Assembly (NCBI RefSeq): GCF_963676685.1
Contig: NC_092355.1
Coordinates: 81,249,176 to 81,313,175, forward strand
Source: Mytilus edulis
Taxonomy: Eukaryota; Mollusca; Bivalvia; Mytilida; Mytilidae
Direction: 5' to 3'
Length of the DNA stretch: 64,000 bases
This document shows, in pieces, positions 57,304 to 64,000 of this stretch (positions are counted from its first letter, which is position 1; each line of letters opens with the position of its first letter). Made by a program: the position numbers and the translations under genes. The notes under the pieces are model-generated. The model saw only the letters and a program-made list of their open reading frames with translations. It ran no database searches and was not told where the DNA came from.

Positions 57304-59256
57304 ACCCAATTTATTCAAAAAGAATCTACAATTGTTGTACATTAGTTATCAAACTAAATCTAGCTGAGCCCTACCCTTTTCTTTACTTTTCTCTGAACTT
57401 TGCACTGGTCTCTGAAATATTTTTTGGGGTCACATTATTTCCATTGTTTGTTTTATTTCACTCCTTATGACTATACTATTTCTAACACCTAAGTATGCAG
57501 CTGGGTTTTTTTTTTTTTTTTGATATATTTTGTGTAGTTAGGCACCATTAAAGTTATATCAGTGTATTTTCACGCACTTATTTGAACTGAATATAACTTT
57601 TTCTATTCAGTTTTCGTTAGAGTGACAATCTACGAAAATAGGAAGTCATGCTAGGGTTTTATTGTGCTCTTTTTTTTAGGGGGAAGGGGGTCAAAATCAC
57701 ACAGCTAACCTTCAACCGAAAAATCATTTTTGTCATTATGTGAGTTTTTCCATTTCTCTCTTCTTCTTCGTATTCAACTTGACTGACATTTTTTGTTGGA
57801 CTTTTTCTACACGTAAGCAAAGTCAAAGGTTGGCTCTCTATTTCATATCAACTAGTCAATGGGGAGGTAACTCTAAAATTAAACTCAGTACTTTTTTTCA
57901 GAACTATATAAATAAACTGTTAAAATGTACATAATACAAAAGATGTATAACGTATCGTAAAAATCAGATTAGTAGCAAATGAATGCAGTGACGTTTGTCT
58001 GTTATTTATTTATTTTTTTATTTATTACTTGTCAAAATTACTACAATAATATTGTGTATTAAAAGTTAAAAGGAAACTCTAAAGTATGGAGGTTTTTGTT
58101 CAACCTTTAACAGTTCTGCAATTATTTTGTCATTTTATTACCTGCGATTTATTATGCAAATTTCACTATTCTCTACCTTTCGAATTTCATCTTTGTTTTA
58201 CTCGTGTATAAAATAAATGCACCTACTTGTTTCTATGTTTCTTTCAAATGGTTGTCCTGTGTTTTTTCTCTTCTTTTTTCTCTCTGTTATTTAGTGCGCG
58301 ACGACTTGACTGTATCTTTGCTATGTCATTTTAATCTTTCCACAGCACGCGAGGTGAATAAACCCGAAACAATACAGTGACGTCACACGTGACTACTGTG
58401 ATGAACAGAAACAAGGATGGATGGACGGACAGTGGTACAAAAAGTAAGAAAAAGTTATTTCTCTGATAAAAGGTATCGCGTGAATTGTAGGTTCACGGTA
58501 TAGGTTTTTTTCTCTCATTTTTGAAGATCATATATACAGTTGTCTATAATTGCTTACATCCACTTCCTTTGAACTATGGTGGATAGTTGTCTCATTGGCA
58601 ATCATACCACATCTCCTTATTTTCATATTGAAATGACAGCAACTTAACGACACACACAAACATAGCCTGCTAGTATATACGTACATGGGAGACTGAAAAA
58701 TTCTGTGCTTATTGGTAAATGATAAAAAAAAACATTAAAACTTTAAGGTATGCTATGACTAAGCTTTAAATATAAGGTAGATAGGGAGTAGGAAACACAC
58801 ATATTTTTTTTTTTTATTTGGCCTTAATGAAGAAGAAAAGCACACACACAATATATTAGAACTTGTACTAACATCCATTAAACGCTATGCTAATATATGT
58901 CTTTAAAGAGAACCATTATTTTATTTTAATTTATTTTTTCTTCGTTTCAATCTTGGTTTTTGATTCTTTTTACATTAAATCTGTTTTTACTGTTGCAATA
59001 GTTTACAAATATTTTTAGTCCAAATACAATTCATTGATAATATATCCCCCCTTTTTTGTCCGGATTTTTTTTTTTTTTTTTTTTTTGAAAAAGGGGGGGG
59101 GGGGCTGGAGGTTTAGTTAAATGCAGTGGAAAAATGTTTTGCCCAAAGTCCAATGGTTCACACTGATGTGTTTTTGTCCTTCTGTCTCTTTTTAATCGTC
59201 CGTGTCACGGGATGCTGCTTCACCCTTTACCGGTTCTGGTTTCACTTGCATAGCTT

Positions 59257-59356
59257 NNNNNNNNNNNNNNNNNNNNNNNNNNNNNNNNNNNNNNNNNNNN
59301 NNNNNNNNNNNNNNNNNNNNNNNNNNNNNNNNNNNNNNNNNNNNNNNNNNNNNNNN
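59257..59356. other. Assembly gap, 100 N, breaks the H1 repeat phase
   Basis: Exactly 100 N, the usual placeholder for unknown size. Sequence before it stops at unit offset +2587 from the H1 ATG; sequence after it starts at +1433. Either about 2,538 bp with one H1 gene (plus any number of whole units) is missing, or the two contigs overlap by about 1,155 bp. Confidence 0.97.
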
Positions 59357-61526
59357 AACCTTTAACAGTTCTGCAATTATTTTGTCATTTTATTACCTGC
59401 GATTTATTATGCAAATTTCACTATTCTCTACCTTTCGAATTTCATCTTTGTTTTACTCGTGTATAAAATAAATGCACCTACTTGTTTCTATGTTTCTTTC
59501 AAATGGTTGTCCTGTGTTTTTTCTCTTCTTTTTTCTCTCTGTTATTTAGTGCGCGACGACTTGACTGTATCTTTGCTATGTCATTTTAATCTTTCCACAG
59601 CACGCGAGGTGAATAAACCCGAAACAATACAGTGACGTCACACGTGACTACTGTGATGAACAGAAACAAGGATGGATGGACGGACAGTGGTACAAAAAGT
59701 AAGAAAAAGTTATTTCTCTGATAAAAGGTATCGCGTGAATTGTAGGTTCACGGTATAGGTTTTTTCTCTCATTTTTGAAGATCATATATACAGTTGTCTA
59801 TAATTGCTTACATCCACTTCCTTTGAACTATGGTGGATAGTTGTCTCATTGGCAATCATACCACATCTCCTTATTTTCATATTGAAATGACAGCAACTTA
59901 ACGACACACACAAACATAGCCTGCTAGTATATACGTACATGGGAGACTGAAAAATTCTGTGCTTATTGGTAAATGATAAAAAAAAACATTAAAACTTTAA
60001 GGTATGCTATGACTAAGCTTTAAATATAAGGTAGATAGGGAGTAGGAAACACACATATTTTTTTTTTTTATTTGGCCTTAATGAAGAAGAAAAGCACACA
60101 CACAATATATTAGAACTTGTACTAACATCCATTAAACGCTATGCTAATATATGTCTTTAAAAGAGAACCATTATTTTATTTTAATTTATTTTTTCTTCGT
60201 TTCAATCTTGGTTTTTGATTCTTTTTACATTAAATCTGTTTTTACTGTTGCAATAGTTTACAAATATTTTTAGTCCAAATACAATTCATTGATAATATAT
60301 CCCCCCTTTTTTGTCCGGATTTTTTTTTTTTTTTTTTTTTTGAAAAAGGGGGGGGGGGCTGGAGGTTTAGTTAAATGCAGTGGAAAAATGTTTTGCCCAA
60401 AGTCCAATGGTTCACACTGATGTGTTTTTGTCCTTCTGTCTCTTTTTAATCGTCCGTGTCACGGGATGCTGCTTCACCCTTTACCGGTTCTGGTTTCACT
60501 TGCATAGCTTATATAGGTATAATGCATATGTATAGCCAGAGTCTTCACTGTGACACACATTCCCCTTTTTGAGGGGAAATAAATAACTTTTGTAATTGTC
60601 AATTAAGATACAAATGATATGTACCACTGTCGAATTATAAAACTACAAAAATCTTCGTGTTTTGTTTTTGTTTTGTTGATTTTTTTTGTTTGTATCGAAA
60701 CTTTCAGGCGGCCAGGCCACTTTGAGCTCAGATCATCGGTTATTGATAATAAAATTAATGAAATATATTTTGTTGAAAAATATGGTATATTCGATAAGAC
60801 ATATTCGAGTTTTTGACTTGAAAGTGCGCAAATTGTACATGCAAATGGAAATAAAAGCGAAGACGCATCATACAGAACAGTTGTTCAGTGCCTCAGATCC
60901 ACTGAAAACAAAGTCGCTCTCTGAAAAGTTCCCAACGCTAGATTAAATAAAAAGATGTTTCAAATTCGTATTCTAGATATTGGGTTTGTTCATTCGACTC
61001 TTGAATGTTTGCGAAATTTCGCTCGGGTTGAATAAAAATGTTATTTGAAGTTTTAGTAAAAATCTGCAATTAAACAATGGCGCGTGAACTTTTTGTGTGT
61101 TTCCCTCTAGCTGGAAACAAACTTATTACGAGGAGGAACATGCTTCCAGTGAATAAAAACGGAAAGAAACCTAAAGAGAAATGATTTTTCTTCCTCTGTA
61201 CAATTTTACGACGATAGAATATTTGTGTAATGAGAAAAACTCGTAAATTTTCTGTCAACATACCTGCGAAGACAATTCAGTCGGTTCTACTTTAACTATT
61301 AATATCTTTTTACTGTGTACATCGAAAAATACACAGTTTATCTAACATGCAAGATTAATGACTGTTGAGCAATTTGGTATGCTATATGTGAATGTTTTTG
61401 ATAGAATTATACTATAAATTATCATAAAAGTCTTCGAAGAAGCACATAATCATTTTACCGAGATCGCGTAATGGATTTTACAAGTTATTTTTAAGGGTGT
61501 CTTCGTCGAGGTCCGCGTTCGTCTGT

Positions 61527-61534
61527 TATAAATA
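61527..61534 (+). promoter_or_regulatory. TATA box, H1 copy 10
   Basis: TATAAATA 90 bp before the ATG; GGTCCGCG at 61510-61517. Confidence 0.8.
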
Positions 61535-61616
61535 AACGAGGCCTGGAATGGCGTTATTTTCAAATCGTTATTCGTAGTATAAACTTCGTAAAGGATAATA
61601 TTTTGAATCATTCAAA

Positions 61617-62192
61617 ATGGCAGACGCAACAGCAGCACCAGCAGTAGCACCAGCTAAATCACCAAAGAAAAAGGCAGCAGCCAAGCCAAAGAAGCCTTCC
61701 GCACATCCTAAATACAGCGAGATGATTGGAAAAGCCATCGCCGCTTTGAAAGAACGTGGAGGTTCTTCAAGGCAAGCAATTCTGAAGTACATCATGGCCA
61801 ACTTCAACGTCGGAAAAGATGCCAAGTCAGTAAATGCTCATTTAAAACTTGCACTCAGAGCCGGAGTTAAGAACAACAGTTTGAAGCAGTCCAAGGGAAC
61901 TGGAGCATCCGGATCTTTCAGAATTGGAGAGGCTAAAGTAGTTAAAAAGAAGCCAGCAAAGGCAAAGAAAGCAGCCAAACCTAAGGCCGCCAAGCCGAAG
62001 AAGGCAAAGAGCACACCCAAGAAGAAGAAGCCAGCAGCAAAGAAACCAGCTGGAGAAAAAAAGGCTGCCAAACCAAAGGCAAAAAAACCAGCAGCAAAGA
62101 AAGCAGCCAAGCCAAAGAAGCCAGCAGCCAAGTCACCAGCAAAAAAGAAGGCAGCCAAACCAAAAGCCAAGAAGACACCAAAGAAGAAGTAA
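61617..62192 (+). CDS. H1: Histone H1, copy 10
   Basis: Intact 191-codon H1, identical to copies 1-7. It is the only gene right of the gap; its upstream region is complete back to the gap (2,260 bp), and its downstream spacer runs to the window end without deviation from the modal unit, showing that the array goes on. Confidence 0.98.
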   Translation: MADATAAPAVAPAKSPKKKAAAKPKKPSAHPKYSEMIGKAIAALKERGGSSRQAILKYIMANFNVGKDAKSVNAHLKLALRAGVKNNSLKQSKGTGASGSFRIGEAKVVKKKPAKAKKAAKPKAAKPKKAKSTPKKKKPAAKKPAGEKKAAKPKAKKPAAKKAAKPKKPAAKSPAKKKAAKPKAKKTPKKK

Positions 62193-62235
62193 ACTGTTCC
62201 AGACTTCAGTCTGCAGAGGCTATTCAGCCACCAAA

Positions 62236-62251
62236 AGCCCTTTTAAGGGCT
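62236..62251 (+). terminator. Histone mRNA 3' stem-loop, copy 10
   Basis: Same stem-loop, ACCCA tail and downstream purine element. Confidence 0.92.
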
Positions 62252-64000
62252 ACCCAATTTATTCAAAAAGAATCTACAATTGTTGTACATTAGTTATCAA
62301 ACTAAATCTAGCTGAGCCCTACCCTTTTCTTTACTTTTCTCTGAACTTTGCACTGGTCTCTGAAATATTTTTTGGGGTCACATTATTTCCATTGTTTGTT
62401 TTATTTCACTCCTTATGACTATACTATTTCTAACACCTAAGTATGCAGCTGGGTTTTTTTTTTTTTTTTGATATATTTTGTGTAGTTAGGCACCATTAAA
62501 GTTATATCAGTGTATTTTCACGCACTTATTTGAACTGAATATAACTTTTTCTATTCAGTTTTCGTTAGAGTGACAATCTACGAAAATAGGAAGTCATGCT
62601 AGGGTTTTATTGTGCTCTTTTTTTTAGGGGGAAGGGGGTCAAAATCACACAGCTAACCTTCAACCGAAAAATCATTTTTGTCATTATGTGAGTTTTTCCA
62701 TTTCTCTCTTCTTCTTCGTATTCAACTTGACTGACATTTTTTGTTGGACTTTTTCTACACGTAAGCAAAGTCAAAGGTTGGCTCTCTATTTCATATCAAC
62801 TAGTCAATGGGGAGGTAACTCTAAAATTAAACTCAGTACTTTTTTTCAGAACTATATAAATAAACTGTTAAAATGTACATAATACAAAAGATGTATAACG
62901 TATCGTAAAAATCAGATTAGTAGCAAATGAATGCAGTGACGTTTGTCTGTTATTTATTTATTTTTTTATTTATTACTTGTCAAAATTACTACAATAATAT
63001 TGTGTATTAAAAGTTAAAAGGAAACTCTAAAGTATGGAGGTTTTTGTTCAACCTTTAACAGTTCTGCAATTATTTTGTCATTTTATTACCTGCGATTTAT
63101 TATGCAAATTTCACTATTCTCTACCTTTCGAATTTCATCTTTGTTTTACTCGTGTATAAAATAAATGCACCTACTTGTTTCTATGTTTCTTTCAAATGGT
63201 TGTCCTGTGTTTTTTCTCTTCTTTTTTCTCTCTGTTATTTAGTGCGCGACGACTTGACTGTATCTTTGCTATGTCATTTTAATCTTTCCACAGCACGCGA
63301 GGTGAATAAACCCGAAACAATACAGTGACGTCACACGTGACTACTGTGATGAACAGAAACAAGGATGGATGGACGGACAGTGGTACAAAAAGTAAGAAAA
63401 AGTTATTTCTCTGATAAAAGGTATCGCGTGAATTGTAGGTTCACGGTATAGGTTTTTTCTCTCATTTTTGAAGATCATATATACAGTTGTCTATAATTGC
63501 TTACATCCACTTCCTTTGAACTATGGTGGATAGTTGTCTCATTGGCAATCATACCACATCTCCTTATTTTCATATTGAAATGACAGCAACTTAACGACAC
63601 ACACAAACATAGCCTGCTAGTATATACGTACATGGGAGACTGAAAAATTCTGTGCTTATTGGTAAATGATAAAAAAAAACATTAAAACTTTAAGGTATGC
63701 TATGACTAAGCTTTAAATATAAGGTAGATAGGGAGTAGGAAACACACATATTTTTTTTTTTTATTTGGCCTTAATGAAGAAGAAAAGCACACACACAATA
63801 TATTAGAACTTGTACTAACATCCATTAAACGCTATGCTAATATATGTCTTTAAAAGAGAACCATTATTTTATTTTAATTTATTTTTTCTTCGTTTCAATC
63901 TTGGTTTTTGATTCTTTTTACATTAAATCTGTTTTTACTGTTGCAATAGTTTACAAATATTTTTAGTCCAAATACAATTCATTGATAATATATCCCCCCT

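Larger units (their letters stand above)
22543..64000 (+). repeat. Tandem array of a 3,693-bp histone H1 repeat unit
   Basis: Unit starts (arbitrary phase CCAGAGTCTTCACTG): 22543, 26238, 29933, 33629, 37322, 41015, 44708, 51895, 55586 and 60536; the last is cut by the window end. Lengths are 3695, 3695, 3696, 3693, 3693, 3693, 7187 (with a 3,494-bp insertion), 3691 and a gap-broken unit. I can account for every length difference by homopolymer changes and the insertion. Each unit holds about 1.08 kb upstream, one H1 gene on the plus strand, and about 2.0 kb of AT-rich spacer with no second gene. No H2A, H2B, H3, H4, 5S or tRNA is present. H1-only clusters separate from core histone clusters are established for Mytilus. 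The array continues past 64000. Confidence 0.97.

Noticed and set aside
22543-64000. Core histone, 5S rRNA, snRNA or tRNA genes in the H1 spacers
   Set aside because: I looked for them because they are linked to histone genes in some animals; no H2A, H2B, H3 or H4 frame and no 5S or tRNA internal promoter pattern is present in the unit.

Overview
The window is animal nuclear DNA, almost certainly from a marine mussel of the genus Mytilus. The 191-residue linker histone H1 repeated along the right half has the Mytilus type of sequence, and many dispersed repeats in the left half are ones I recognise from bivalve genomes. Genes have introns, DNA is AT-rich, and about two thirds of the window is tandem or interspersed repeat. 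Nothing bacterial is present.

Left part (1-9.8 kb): the 5' half of WDR48 (UAF1, the WD40 activator of USP1/USP12/USP46), minus strand. I could rebuild six exons by splice sites, reading phase and similarity to the vertebrate protein: 9317-9367, 6612-6752, 2257-2332, 1693-1775, 1207-1336 and 275-465. They give 224 uninterrupted codons, and the gene runs off the left edge. Its second intron (2333-6611) is the most unusual thing here. The end next to exon 3 is an array of 27-bp units, each a copy of the intron's own 3' splice site plus the first exon bases. The end next to exon 2 is a separate minisatellite field whose units resemble the intron's own 5' splice site. A 1,082-bp inverted-repeat element has inserted into the acceptor-derived array.

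Middle part (9.8-22.5 kb): no intact gene. It holds a decayed reverse transcriptase, several bivalve dispersed repeats, a 1.88-kb inverted-repeat element with an 8-bp target duplication, two 21-bp minisatellites in opposite orientation, a perfect 421-bp tandem duplication, and a 32-bp satellite that ends exactly where the histone array begins.

Right part (22,543-64,000): a head-to-tail array of a 3,693-bp unit, each with one H1 gene and no core histone gene. Ten H1 genes are visible: eight intact with identical proteins, one with two frameshifts, one with a premature stop. Each has a TATA box 90 bp before the ATG and a histone 3' stem-loop 44 nt after the stop. Units differ almost only in homopolymer lengths. 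One unit carries a 3,494-bp insertion 164 bp upstream of its H1 start. The insertion is two related elements joined head to tail, and I interpret it as a rolling-circle (Helentron-like) transposon. A 100-N gap at 59,257 breaks the repeat phase, and small indels cluster just left of it, so the two broken H1 copies may be assembly errors.
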